From Linyphia triangularis (lineage: Eukaryota > Arthropoda > Arachnida > Araneae > Linyphiidae): 64,000 nt of DNA. Shown piece by piece: positions 44,029 to 54,974 of the stretch. How positions within the stretch are numbered: the first letter of the stretch is position 1; each line of letters starts with the position of its first letter. A program made the translations under genes and the position numbers. The notes below the pieces were generated by a model. It did not search any database and was not told the DNA's origin. It saw nothing but the letters and a program-made list of their open reading frames with translations. The DNA is taken from NCBI GenBank assembly GCA_963978545.1, contig OZ021725.1, positions 5,254,593 through 5,318,592 on the forward strand. The letters run 5' to 3'.

Positions 44029-44511
44029 ATTTTCTTCTAGATTCTCCTTTTACAGAATCTCTATCTTCTTCCCAAAGTCATTAAACTTGAATTCGAATGT
44101 TCCTTCTAAACTGTTACACTTCTTTTCGAAATTCTCGAATTTCTCCTCTAAACTATTACACTTCTTTTCGACATTCTCGAATTTTCCAATAAATTTGTCT
44201 TCGATTTGTTTAACGCTTTCCTCCATAATTGCTAAAAGATGACTCTTTAATTCCTCCTGTCAGGCAGAGATATTCTTCTGCAATTGCTCTTGAATAGAGA
44301 AAATGTCTTTCTTCATCTCTTCCTGCCCTTTGAACATTTTCTTCTCCATCACTTCTTGGCCTGTCTTCATCTCGTCTTGGCCTATCTTCATTTCTTGCAC
44401 GAAAGGAAAAAGCTGTTGAAATTTTTCATCTTAGATGACACATTTTAAATATAAATGAGATAGTAAGTCAAAATGTAGTAATAAATATATTCGTATACAC
44501 ATTTTAGCTAA

Positions 44512-44668
44512 ATATCCAAGTCCGGTACGGATTCTTGTTTGTTTTTGGAATTGTTTACATAAAACCGCGCCAAATAGTGACAACTATAAACAGTTCATTT
44601 GGCATTAAAAAAGTGGAATTTTTTTGGCGAAAATCCCCTTGGCGCAAAATTCATATCGGACTTGGAAT
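44512..44668. repeat. MITE with ACGGATTCTG-type inverted repeats, second copy
   Basis: The left end AAGTCCGGTACGGATTCTTG pairs with the right end GGCGCAAAATTCATATCGGA. Internally GAATTGTTTACATAAAACCG matches the copy at 15163-15310. Confidence 0.6.
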
Positions 44669-44885
44669 TTCAACCCATATTTTAATTTTTTTACTACGGA
44701 ATTATCGGTCAACAATTTAAAAAAAAAAAAATAGTAGAAATGCACTACAGGGACTTGGCTATTTTTAGTAACTATTTGGAGCTAAAATAAACAGTTAAAT
44801 ACTAATTATGTTTGCTATAAAACTGTTTAAAACACATTTAGTGTTACAGTTTAGTTAAATTTAAAAGCATTTCGGATAAAAACTT

Positions 44886-45390
44886 ACACAAATTTATTAT
44901 TAAAAACATTTATATAAGTCAATACGCCTAAGATTTGTACTTACCCTTGAATATTTTGAGGGTTTCAATCTTTTTCTAGTAATGGATTGGATCCATTTCT
45001 GACGCAGTTCCGGATCTTCATCGGGAAACTTAAAAAATTGACACTTTGCTGTCTGGGTTGCGATTTCCACTGCAACTGTTACACAACAGGTATTATCATA
45101 GATGGTATTCTTCTCAATAAAAACGATAAATAATAACGCTCGCAAATGGTTACTCAATTACAAGTCTGTTGAAAGTTTTACATAAAAACGCTCACAAATA
45201 GCTACCACTAGCATCAACGCCATTGCTAAGCCTAAATACGAATGTGCTCTGCTGCTGACCCCCATCGGGATGAAGTAAAAAAACTAGATCTAGCTGGTTC
45301 AGTATAACTTCTTGTGATGACGTCACGGCAACCAGAAGTGAGAGTGATTGGGCCTTGTACTTTAGGTGGTGTTGGTTATACCCGCTTTAC
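44886..45390 (-). pseudogene. Inverted fragment of the THAP/transposase head-to-head region
   Basis: This matches the reverse complement of about 63530-63999. On the minus strand a THAP-type exon runs from about 45157 to 44945 (FFKFPDEDPELRQKWIQSIT, then PSKYSR) and ends in a GTAAGT splice donor. On the plus strand, from 45317, the start of the transposase ORF is recognisable (ATGACGTCACGGCAACCAGA ...). Homology breaks near 45390. Compared with 63.8 kb the THAP exon has a one-base loss before the second cysteine and a one-base gain before FKFP, so the cysteine block is out of frame. It is an inactive relic. Confidence 0.8.
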
Positions 45391-45527
45391 ACAAATTCAT
45401 CTTGTGAGGTCAAGTGCTTCGCACACTGGCACTGACATTAATTTTTAAGCTTTTCATAGTTTAACCAGACTAACTGTTCTGCTAAGTAACCTTTTTTTAT
45501 TATGGATGTATCTCTTATTGACTGCTC

Positions 45528-45557
45528 TTTTAAATGTTGCACGTGCAACATTTAAAA
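45528..45557. repeat. Perfect 30-bp palindrome with CACGTG centre
   Basis: TTTTAAATGTTGCAC is followed directly by GTGCAACATTTAAAA. A second GTTGCACGTGCGGCA follows about 20 bp later. The centre is an E-box (CACGTG). A binding site for a dimeric factor or a transposon end are both possible. Confidence 0.6.
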
Positions 45558-45813
45558 ACCTTTTGTTGCACGTGCGGCAGAAAAATCTAAAGCAACTAAT
45601 ATTTTCATGATATTTACCCTATGGTGGAACAATGACGCAACCTAAGAAAATTTCAAATTGGTTTCCCTATAAACTTAACAACGCCTATCAATTTAGAAGT
45701 AGCATAATGTTGTGATACACTTCAGTTTTTGTTCTCCCTGGTATGCTACATATTCCTTGATATGATGTACACATCTTAACTAGTTTTTTTTACTAATTTG
45801 CAGTTATTTTATT

Positions 45814-46366
45814 TAGGGTTGCACCGAACAGTTATTTTGGCCGAATAACGAATATTCAGTCTATGGACAAGCCAAATACTGAATATTCTGCCGCGCGAAT
45901 ATCTGATGTATTGTTTCATATAAAACTTGTCTTATTTAGTACTTATAATAAAAAATAGGATTATTTTATATTATAAAAACATAGATGATTGGACCTTCAT
46001 GAATGACAATTTTCTTAAGGTTACCTAACAAAAACAACTGTTCTTATATCTTTAAAACTATTCAAAAATACACATCTTATGTCGTAGGAAAATTCAAGGG
46101 TCAATGCATTCCCTGAAATTCATAAAAAGGAAAGAAAAAAAAAAAAACATTGTAAAATTGTTGTGGATGTGCCTTATAAGGTTTGACATTTTTAAAAATA
46201 TTGTATAATGAAAATAAAATCATATTTCTATAGAATGGTATTCTGTGATAATGATTAATTGGCAATAAATAGGAAAAATATGTATTCGGCTGCCTAAAAT
46301 CCAGATATTCGGCCAATCTGAATATTCGGTTCAATGGCCAAATACCGAATATTCGGTGCATCCCTA
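45814..46366. mobile_element. hAT-type MITE with 8-bp duplication ATTTTATT
   Basis: The left end TAGGGTTGCACCGAA and right end GGTGCATCCCTA are inverted repeats. ATTTTATT flanks both sides exactly (45806-45813; 46367-46374). CGAATATTCGG words lie next to both ends and GGCCGAATA-type words recur inside. No transposase, so it is non-autonomous. Confidence 0.85.
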
Positions 46367-46452
46367 ATTTTATTGTTCTGCCACAACTGCATTATAATTT
46401 AAGTTTTTGTGATTAATATCAATTTTGTTTAATTTTCTTTCTTTTGACCAAG

Positions 46453-46554
46453 GAGCTCAAAAAACTGAAACTCCACCATGAAGGAGAAAACACAGTCTTT
46501 GACGGGAAAGGATTGAACCAGATGCATCAGTCTCATCTTTCCCACCACTGGTGA
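46453..46554 (+). CDS. Possible terminal exon of an unidentified gene
   Basis: A pyrimidine-rich acceptor (TTTCTTTCTTTTGACCAAG, AG at 46451-46452) precedes a 33-codon frame ending in TGA at 46552-46554. The frame reads ELKKLKLHHEGENTVFDGK, then GLNQMHQSHLSHHW. Base composition here and in the following 150 bases is clearly less AT-rich than its surroundings, as in an exon with 3' UTR. I do not recognise the protein and see no partner exon, so this is a candidate only. Confidence 0.3.
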   Translation, partial: ELKKLKLHHEGENTVFDGKGLNQMHQSHLSHHW

Positions 46555-46707
46555 ACATCACCAACATTGGAGTAACGCCACCACATCTTCCTTCTACATT
46601 CTGCTGTTGAGTTTGCGATATGTGGACTCAACATATTACTTTGGTGTCCTTGCTTCTGACATGATGCTGTTTGTGCTCAGCCACCTCTGCAATAACTTCT
46701 CGACCAA

Positions 46708-46884
46708 CTGGTTGGTTTTACGCTCATCAACCTGTTTTTATGCACAATGACAGCTAATCAGGCTGGGACTTGCAGCTTAACGTGGATTCCGAACCACAAC
46801 AAACATCCATGCCTAACCCGGATTGGTTCAAACCAGGCACCTGTGGCATGCGAGACCAGAGCGCTAACCCCACAACTATCAGGA
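46708..46884 (-). repeat. tRNA-derived SINE, best-preserved minus-strand copy
   Basis: On the minus strand it starts CCTGATAGTTGTGGGGTTAG, contains GGTGCCTGGTTTGAACCAA (degraded box B region) and the body CATGGATGTTTGTTGTGGTT. It ends ACCAACCAG. It aligns with 3793-3967 over its whole length. Confidence 0.82.
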
Positions 46885-47011
46885 ATTTTATATAATTTTA
46901 ATCGTGTTAATTATGATGAATGATCACGACAGTTTGGCGGAATGGAAGATTTCATTGTTTTCTTTTGTAGTAAGTTAGAAATGATAAACATAATCCTGAA
47001 AAACGAAAAAG

Positions 47012-48021
47012 CAGGGTTGACATGTTTTTTTTTTCTCAAAAAAACCAATTGGTATTTTTAAAATATAATTTAAAATTGTATTTTTTTTTATTTTCTATTA
47101 GATATTTCAAATTACTTGATGTTGTAAGTTACAGAACAGTTATAGAATGATGGTGAATGCAAGGAAATTATATAAAAAAATTAAATTCTGATGTATTGAA
47201 GGAAGTTTACATAATTTTGATTGCAAAAACTACTACAGTGATTCTTAATAGAGTGTTTTCTTTCTTTTTGGAGTGCCACAATTGTTGCGTAACTGACAGG
47301 TTATAGAAAAAGCGGCAAAACTTGTTTTTTTATTCAAAATATTAAATCCAAAATTTGTTTTAAATGGAATAAAGAAAAAATAATTTAGTTTTCTTTCTAT
47401 TTTTTAAGAAAATAATTCACTAAATGAAATATCTACACTCGGTACTAAAACATGATTGACGAGTGATGTTTTTGTAAATGAAAAATTATATGAATACTAT
47501 CTATTTTATCTAGTCTATTTTTAAATAAATCTTGCATTTAAAGACTATTGAACAATAAGTTTTTTAATTAATGTAATAGATAGGTTAACGTTTTATAATT
47601 ATTCAAAATTATTTAACTTAAATTATAGTCTGCATTTTAAATTTGTTTTTAAAATAAAGATTTTGTGTTGTAACAACTTATTTCTAAATCTTAAAAATAT
47701 CGTTTTGAATAATTTATCACCATTACTGAGGAATCTAAGAACAATATTCCATGTATTATGTAGTAAACAATTACCATTGTATTATACTGTATACATTGAA
47801 TTTAAAAAATAGTATCTCAAAATATTTAAATTATAATTTGAATGTCCACATAAGTAACAATTGTTTATTTACTTAGTTCAGACTTATTTTCTTTCAAAAG
47901 GAATATTATTATATAGTTATTTGAACATTAATTATTCTAGTTAATTTCACATTTTATTTTAAAATATTAAAAAAAAAAGAAAAAAAAACCCGGTTTAAAC
48001 CACAAAGAACCTGGTCTAAAC

Positions 48022-48062
<41 letters not shown>

Positions 48063-48087
48063 TTTATTTGGGTTTTTTCCAACCCTG
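47012..48087. mobile_element. hAT-like TIR element with CAGGGTTG ends
   Basis: The left end CAGGGTTGACATG and right end, inverted, CAGGGTTGGAAAAAACCC share CAGGGTTG and then A/C-rich AAAACC words. Flanks CGAAAAAG and GTAAAAAG agree at six of eight positions. A poly-A tract (about 35 nt, from 48024) lies near the right end. No transposase recognised. Confidence 0.6.
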
Positions 48088-49261
48088 GTAAAAAGTATAG
48101 GTAAACAAGCAATTTATTTTACCTTTTTAATTTCTTTCTTTCATTCTCAACTTGCCCAATTGAAATCTTTTGTGACTACATAATATACTTTTTATTCAGT
48201 ATATTATGTAGTAGTAATTTTATAGTTCAATTTAAAATTTGAAGTATGTTTTAAGTAAACTAAAATTGAAAGCATTCCAGACAGAATTTTGCCATGTTTT
48301 ATTTATAATCTGTTGTTATTGCTTATAAGTTGAATGGGGACCTTGAAAATCATGTATATTCTGTTTCAATTTGATTAATTCTTTACTATTCTTTGGTATA
48401 TAATTTAAATAAAATACGAAATTACTCCGAACCCTAATATGCACCCAATTTTTTACTGAATGTTAGTAAGGATGTTTTTCTACCATGGTTGTGTCAAGAA
48501 CATTTTTAGATTGTCTTTTTGTATTGATTTAGTGATTTAAAATAATAATAACTAATAAGTCCTTAAGCTTGCTTCCTTTTTTAATGTTCTTGTTTTAGTT
48601 GTTGAGACATTTCCATTGTAAAACTCCAAGCGAGCTGATAAAATCTATTTAGATGTAGTTGTGTCCCAGAAGAGAGAAATTTTGATTGTACACAATAAAC
48701 ATAATTTTTTATTTACAAATTTTGTTATGCTTTAATTTGTTGACAGAAATGTTTTTGCAGGTAAAACTATGTATTGAATAAATTTTCACACTTCTTTTAA
48801 AATATCTGAATGGATGTGATTTTCATAAAATTTATTTATTTTATTTTAATATTCATTGAATTGGGTTTTAGAATTGAAAACTATTTCCATAAGGTATTTT
48901 CATATATTTAGGTGGTGAACTTGCTTACCAAGATTTTTCAATAGTATTTAGCTAACAAATTTTGTGTTTCAATTCTTACTAAGAAAAACTATTTTTTCAG
49001 GTGAAACCATATAATTAAGATACATTTTACAAACTTATATTTAAATACAATAATGGATGCAATTTTAAATAAAATCTACTTTGATTTATTGTTGTATCAT
49101 CGTTTATGAAATTTGCTTAACATAAAAATTCAAGGATAAAAGATCCCCCAAAAAAACACTTTTGAAAAGTAGAAGAACCACCAACCTCAAAAAACTTTCT
49201 TGCAATAAAAGAATCATAAACATGATGAAAATTTTCAGCCACAAACACAGTGATATAAAAA
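48088..49261. other. AT-rich stretch with no recognised feature
   Basis: No gene or repeat boundary is recognised; TATATTATGTAGT words are repeated near 48180-48215. Confidence 0.5.
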
Positions 49262-49814
49262 ATGGCCAACCTCTGATTACAATTCTCGGTTGTGACTCGA
49301 GTTGTATGCTTACTTAGTTTTTTATTTTAAATTTAAGTTCCGCTCCCATAAAAATTTACGTGGTTTGTGGTTGGCGCCCGTCATAGGAATATTAACAATG
49401 CTTGCGTTTAAACTAATTTATGACTGTTTGCACGAATATTGGAGGAGATATGATTTCATTTGGATGGGTAGGAAATACTAAGTAATGTAAATCTTCATGT
49501 TCATGTAGATGTAATTTTCAAAATAGTATAGAGAAACTGTGCTCAAACTGTCGCATTTGAATCATTATTAAGAATTTTTTAAGTGGGAAACTGAAGTGTT
49601 TGTGGTAAGCTTTTGTTTGGTTGATACATGCATTTTGGAAAGTTTTATTGTGTGGGGAGAGGAGGGGTCTAAAGGTTAAAGATTAAGAAGGGCGCCAACC
49701 TCAAGCAGCGTAAATTTTTATGGGAGCGGAACTTAAACTTTAAAAATAAACTAAGTAAGCATACATTCTTAAGCGAGTCACAACCGAGAGTTGTAATCAG
49801 AATGTTTGCCCCCT
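49262..49814. repeat. Fold-back element with arms of about 120 bp
   Basis: The left arm (CTGATTACAATTCTCGGTTG ... GTTCCGCTCCCATAAAAATT ... GGTTGGCGCCC) is mirrored on the right (GGGCGCCAACC ... AATTTTTATGGGAGCGGAAC ... CAACCGAGAGTTGTAATCAG). About 300 bp of unrelated DNA separates the arms. No coding capacity; family unknown. Confidence 0.75.
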
Positions 49815-50385
49815 TTTGATTCCTTGAAATTAGTTAATCAAGATTGCAATAGCTTACTTTGTTTATGTTTGCTCTTGGTTCTAAATGTCAAAGTTGTGAC
49901 TGTTTTGGAAATGGGTTATTGGGACATCATTCCCCTTTCAGTTTGAAAGTTTCAACCCCTTTTCGTCCCTTAACCCATTGACGGTCATGGAGGTATAAAT
50001 ACGTCCCTTGAACCCCAGTTTTTCCAGCATCGGAATATATGTCATAGTTATTGATAGGTTTCCAGGGCTTTGCATTCTTGGCGATCACGTGCATAGCCTT
50101 AACACCAACACAGTGGTTCCATGCCCTGTGCACGTGATTGGGAAATCGGAATCGGCGAACTCTGCATAGCGCCCATCAGACTGAATCGCAGTATCAGAGA
50201 GCATGGTTTTGTCGTCCATACCTTAGTAATCATTAAACGTGTTAATTCAAATGAAGTAAGATCGACCTTATCACCAACGAATCCTTCCTCACTAAGAGCA
50301 AACACTTACAGTGTTGACTACGGACTTAAAAGAACAGCAAATTAATGACTTAAGTATTTTCACTTTTCACGACCATCCCTCTTAT
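49815..50385. other. Less AT-rich non-coding stretch, possible decayed element
   Basis: It contains TTAACCCATTGACGGTCATG near 49970, of the kind seen at piggyBac-like ends, but no partner end was found. Short ORFs on both strands show no family motif. Confidence 0.25.
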
Positions 50386-52085
50386 GGTACAGAACCCAAA
50401 AAAAAACAGAACGATGGCTATACCTTTTGTTCTAATTGTTGAAATAACAAACAAAAGGTACCGTTGTAAATCGTGAAAGGTTTTTAATAATTGCATGTAG
50501 GTTTTTTTTTTTTATCATGAGGGGTCATCTACATATTAAAACAGAACCAAACTTTAAAAAGTTCAATAGCAACCTCATAATATTATTCCATATTTGGATT
50601 CAGCATTAAAAAAGAATGCGAAATACAAAATTTCGTAATTTTCTAATGAATGGTTTGTAATTTAAATGATAAAACAAAAATGATAAATTAATGTTAAATA
50701 AAAAAGTTGGTTTTTTGGCCATAAATACTTAAATAATTGATATATTTCAGTAATTGTTTTTTCAAAAGATAGTTTGTAAATGGCCAAACATAAATAGCAA
50801 TCAACTTTTGCATCAATTTCTTTTTTAATAATTAATTAATAAAACAATTAAAAAAAAATTTTTAATAGAAACATATATTTTTTTTGCTTGCATTAGATTC
50901 ACCATGGTCTGAAACACCACCACAATTTTTTTCTTTTCATTTTGACTTTTAGTTCTCGATTTTTTAGCGAAAATGTAAAAAACGCTCACTTTAAGGGACC
51001 GTATAGTAGACGACTTTTGAAAACTATCAGATTAATTCAAGGTAAACTAGAGGTGTGGAAAATCGCACAACTTTCAATTATTGTAAAATAGGGTGAATAG
51101 GAACTGCGGGGTGAATCGGAACATAATTTCTTGAGATTACAAAAAAAAAAATATTATTTTATACAAAAAAAGCAGTTTTATTTTTTGTATGTATATTTTT
51201 AATCTGTCTAACGTGTTTGGAATCGTGGAACATATGTTTTGTGTGGTTTTCAACATGTCCTTTTTTTTTTTTTTTAATTTACTTAATTAAATTACATTTA
51301 TTTAAAACCACATTTTTTAAGCAATTTCAATAAGTTATCCTTTAAAAATTTTACTGAATTAGGTGATTTTTTCATTTTATAAATAATTTCAACGATCAAG
51401 TTACATTTGTGTTTACAGTGAAATGTTTCTGTAAAATAATCACACTTTGCTGAATACTGTTTACTAATGCCTACATTTTATATTTATTAATTTTCTAATT
51501 ATCAGTAATATACGTTATACTTCTGCAATTACAGTTTTCGATATTTTATTTATTTCGTGTGAAGAATGCACATATTTAACGTTGTAAATAAATTATGTTA
51601 CTTTTGCGTTTACTTGCTATTTTTGTATTAGTCTTAAACATGTCACTACAAATCCAAGTAGTTTCTATGCAATTTTAGAATATTTGTATTTTATAACGTC
51701 GTGAAACGCCTCACTGACCTTTCGATTCTCCCGCTGTGAAGAAGAACCTTAAAATACCTTTCGTGTTATGGAAATTCTCCCTGAAGATCGGTCAAAAAAT
51801 GGTCGAAATATTTTCGCTCATAAGTGACGTGTTTTTCAACATAATGCATTGAAATTTGGTATATAGGGTAAATGATGTATTCTGAATCGAATGAAATGAT
51901 AAAAAATAAGGGTTCGTGTTGAAATTTTCGAAGATAGCGTTACTTTTACTTAGTAAACGGTCCCTCAAGAAGAAAAAATTGCATCAGATATATAGAAAAT
52001 CGTAAGCAAAACATTTTGGTGCAAACCGTAAGATTCTACGATAATTAGAACCGAAGATATAGCCATCGTTCTGTTTTTTTTTTTG
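50386..52085. mobile_element. TIR element with ACAGAACGATGGCTATA ends
   Basis: The left end CCCAAAAAAAAACAGAACGA followed by TGGCTATACC is mirrored at 52045-52090 (GATATAGCCATCGTTCTGTT). Both ends continue into TTCTAATT words. Further inward, AGGGACCGTATAGTAGACGA near 50996 faces CTTAGTAAACGGTCCCT near 51955. The middle has no recognisable protein. Family not assigned. Confidence 0.55.
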
Positions 52086-52199
52086 GGGGGGGGGGACAAG
52101 ACGAGCCGCTGCGAGTTTTTTTCTTTGTCTCACTAGAAATGGAAGTAAATTTACGCGTTCGCCTCTCAGGCAGGCAAACCGACTTCAAACGGAGAACAA

Positions 52200-52560
52200 G
52201 GGAACCCGAGCGTCGGCGAGGCAAGATAGGCAGAGTCAGGGCGGAAGAAGCCGAGCGCACCAAGTACACTCTTCCACTCGCAACTGCTCGTCTCTGTGAG
52301 AGTGAACTGGAGTCGCCTCTCGGGCAGATTCTGGTCCTTTGACTCGTGCCAAATAACCGACTCCAGACCGAGTCAGGGCGGAAGAAGTCGAGCTCACCAA
52401 GTACACTCTCTCACACGCTCATCTTATCTCGGCAAGACTGAACTGGTACAAGTAGTAGAAACCGTGCGCACCAAGTACATCTCCCACTCGCAGCAGCTCG
52501 TCTTGTCTCGGCGAGAGTGTAATGGTACCATCACAATCAATCGTTCGCTAAGTAGAGTTT
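52200..52560 (+). repeat. GC-richer tandem array, CACCAAGTACACTCT units
   Basis: Three imperfect units share GTCAGGGCGGAAGAAG (first two), CACCAAGTACA and GCTCGTCT, then GAGAGTG or AGACTGAACTGG. They start near 52227, 52370 and 52460. The stretch stands out from the AT-rich background and starts just after the 50.4-52.1 kb element. A decayed LTR or leader of a retroelement is one possibility. Confidence 0.55.
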
Positions 52561-52775
52561 TCCCTTGAGAGGCCCTCTTCAAGCAGCCACTTTCTCCTTT
52601 GCTCCGGCGTAGCCTTAATTTTTCCATACCTCCTGGCATTTCAAAAACCACAAAAATAAAAAAGTGCATAATAAAAATCAGAAGTATAGTTACTAGTAAT
52701 ACTTATTCATAATTAGATATCGTGAAATTAAAATATTATAAAGTAAAAAAGAGTAGGTCTAATGCTTATAAAGTT

Positions 52776-53780
52776 TAGTCCGGAATAGTATTGTCCCTTA
52801 TGATCAAATGTTGGAAGTTCTCTTCTTTCTTGAATCTTAGCTCGTATATGACCGTCTCTTGCACCATCACCACAAACTTACGTTGAAGCTTAAGATACGA
52901 GTTTAACACATTTCTTTTGTGCTTGCGTGTGGCGCGGAAACTTCTCAAATAGTACTCTAGGAAACTGCTATTTCCACGTGGTCCAATTCTTCATCTTTTG
53001 TAAACATTGTAAGGGATGGTTCTGTTATGGTGTACTTTGATTAGTCGATGAGATCAATGTAATCAACGGCATCAGAGTTGAGTTCGGAAGGTTTGAAAAA
53101 GCGTATGCCTTCGGATTTCTTATTCCTGACGTTCAGGATTAGCCTCACTGCTGATTCCCGGGTATGGTTAAAGAATCTATTTGCATTCCCACTAGTATAT
53201 TTTCCGAATGGACAAAATATGTATTGTTTGATATAACTTTGTAATTTTCTTGATATGGTCAGGCAACTGGCTTGAGAGAGCAATCATCTTTTAGATAAGT
53301 CGGGCCTCATCAATGAAATGTAGTTTTATTTTTTATCTCGAACCACATTGGTGCATAAACCAGCATATAAAACTTTACGATTATACCAAGTTCATTTGTT
53401 GGATTTTCGTCACCAATGTATATGACACATCGGTATGCTTTTTCATAACCTTCCAAACTCAACTTCAATGCCGTTGATTACATTGATCTCATCGACTGGT
53501 CAAAGCACATCATAACAGAACCCCCTCTTTCAATGTTTATAAAAGATGAGGAATTAGAAGACATGTGGAAAGAACAGTTTCCTATAATAATATTTGAGAA
53601 GTTTCCATGTCACACACAAGCAAAAAAGAAATGCGCTAAACTCATATCTGAAGCTTCAGCGAAAGTTTGTGGTGATGGTGCAAGAAACGATCATATATGC
53701 GAGCTAAGATTCAAGTAAGAAGAGAACTTCCAACATTTGATAATAAGGGACAGAACTATTCCGAGGACAAAACTTCATAC
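52776..53780. mobile_element. Inverted duplication of a decayed transposon coding segment
   Basis: About 290 bp at 52776-53070 reappears inverted at 53470-53780. The right arm is open on the plus strand (53533-53718, plus upstream codons): AVDYIDLIDWSKHIITEPP, then EKFPCHTQAKKKCAKLISEA and VCGDGARNDHICELRFK. The FPCHTQA...KL..EAS block recurs in uncharacterised transposon proteins of arthropods, as I recall it. The left arm carries the same text with many stops. The middle (53041-53283, minus) reads FFNHTRESAVRLILNVRNKK and continues the same protein. I cannot name the superfamily. Confidence 0.55.
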
Positions 53781-54972
53781 TCTTTTTTTTTTACTTTACA
53801 ATATTTTAATTTCTAAATATGAATAAGTATTATACCAGTAAACATACTTTGGATTTTTAATATGCAATTTTTTTTATTTTTGTGATTATTGAAATGATAG
53901 GAGTTGCTAGATATTTGGCAACATAGACATTTTTATGTGGTTTCTAACTGACTCATTCAAAGTACACTGCTTTTCATTCTTATTTTTACTCTTTCAATAC
54001 CAGAGGGGCGCTGATAGATATTGATCAAAATGGATGAACTATTTTGTGTTATATATTCAATGAAAGACAGAAAAAAACTGAACAAAATGACACAAATACC
54101 AAACCTTTAGGTCAAACAGTTCCAAAGTTACAGCAATTTAAAGATTATGAAACTATGCAACATTCGTGAATTTTTCAAAACTTAAAAAATTCGTAACTAT
54201 GGAAGGAATTGACGAATTTTTTTATTTTTTTTTAACCTCACTGTTTTCATCTTAGAAGTAAGTTCAACACGCAGACAAAATATTAAAACATTCCTACACA
54301 TTGAGTTGAAAAATTATTTTTTTATTGGTTGATTTCGTGTGGAATTACCCAAAGAGAGTTTTTGGGAGCAAGGTTGGCCGGTTTCGCCTCCTTTTGGCGT
54401 GGCTCTAGTTACATAAAGCAATAATTTTATGACGTAGTTAACTTATGTGTTAAATTGTTAGTTGACTGTATTCCTCTGGAATAATAGGTATAACTTTTCC
54501 GATCACGTGTGTTTTAAAAACGCTTGTGAAGTTTTACTCGGTTTCCTTGATAAAATAAGTTCTATTGCATACTCTTGCTGGGATTAGTTCCGTAAAATTT
54601 TCTTCCAAATGCATCCATGTCTTCATTTGTAAAACCTAGCACTAGAGAAACAATGACAACCAATTGGCACGCAGCATTATTTTCCCGTGTCAGAACACAT
54701 GTAAAGAATATATGCATATAAGATTATGATAAATGAAGGTAGTTATTGTTTAGGGAATGTTAAATCAATGGATGAAATAAGTTCTTGAGGAGACAGTTTT
54801 GGCAACCTTACAACCATCTAATGAAAAAAAAAATTTCAAGTGCTGAGAAATTCATTTGCTGGTAAGTTGTTACCCATTATGAAACTTATTGTAGCCTATT
54901 ATTGATTGTATAGTAAATGCATAGTTACACTTCATTTATGATTTCAATTGTAATATGCTTATCTTGTAAAAC
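53781..54972. other. AT-rich DNA with one possible GGGTAATTCC transposon end
   Basis: At about 54330-54350 the inverse strand reads GGGTAATTCCACACGAAATC, resembling the GGGTCATTCCACGTCAAATC ends of the 18.6-22.8 kb element. No matching left end was found, so it may be a truncated derivative. The rest shows nothing recognisable. Confidence 0.35.
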
Positions 54973-54974
54973 TA

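Larger units (their letters stand above)
38669..44440 (-). mobile_element. Older Ty3/gypsy element, 3' LTR present, 5' LTR missing
   Basis: On the minus strand the order is Gag, protease, RT, RNase H, integrase, polypurine tract, LTR. All pol domains are recognisable but spread over several frames. To the right of Gag (beyond about 44440) I find no second LTR or primer-binding site, so the 5' end was lost. Gag, protease and integrase match the young element at 33.6-37.1 kb closely enough to be the same broad family. Confidence 0.9.

Noticed and set aside
44900..45157. Active THAP host gene
   Set aside because: The second cysteine block is out of frame, and the segment is a partial inverted copy of 63.5-64 kb, so it is more likely a transposon relic.
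49927..50345. Minus- and plus-strand ORFs of 68-74 codons
   Set aside because: They overlap each other on both strands in a less AT-rich stretch without recognisable motifs.
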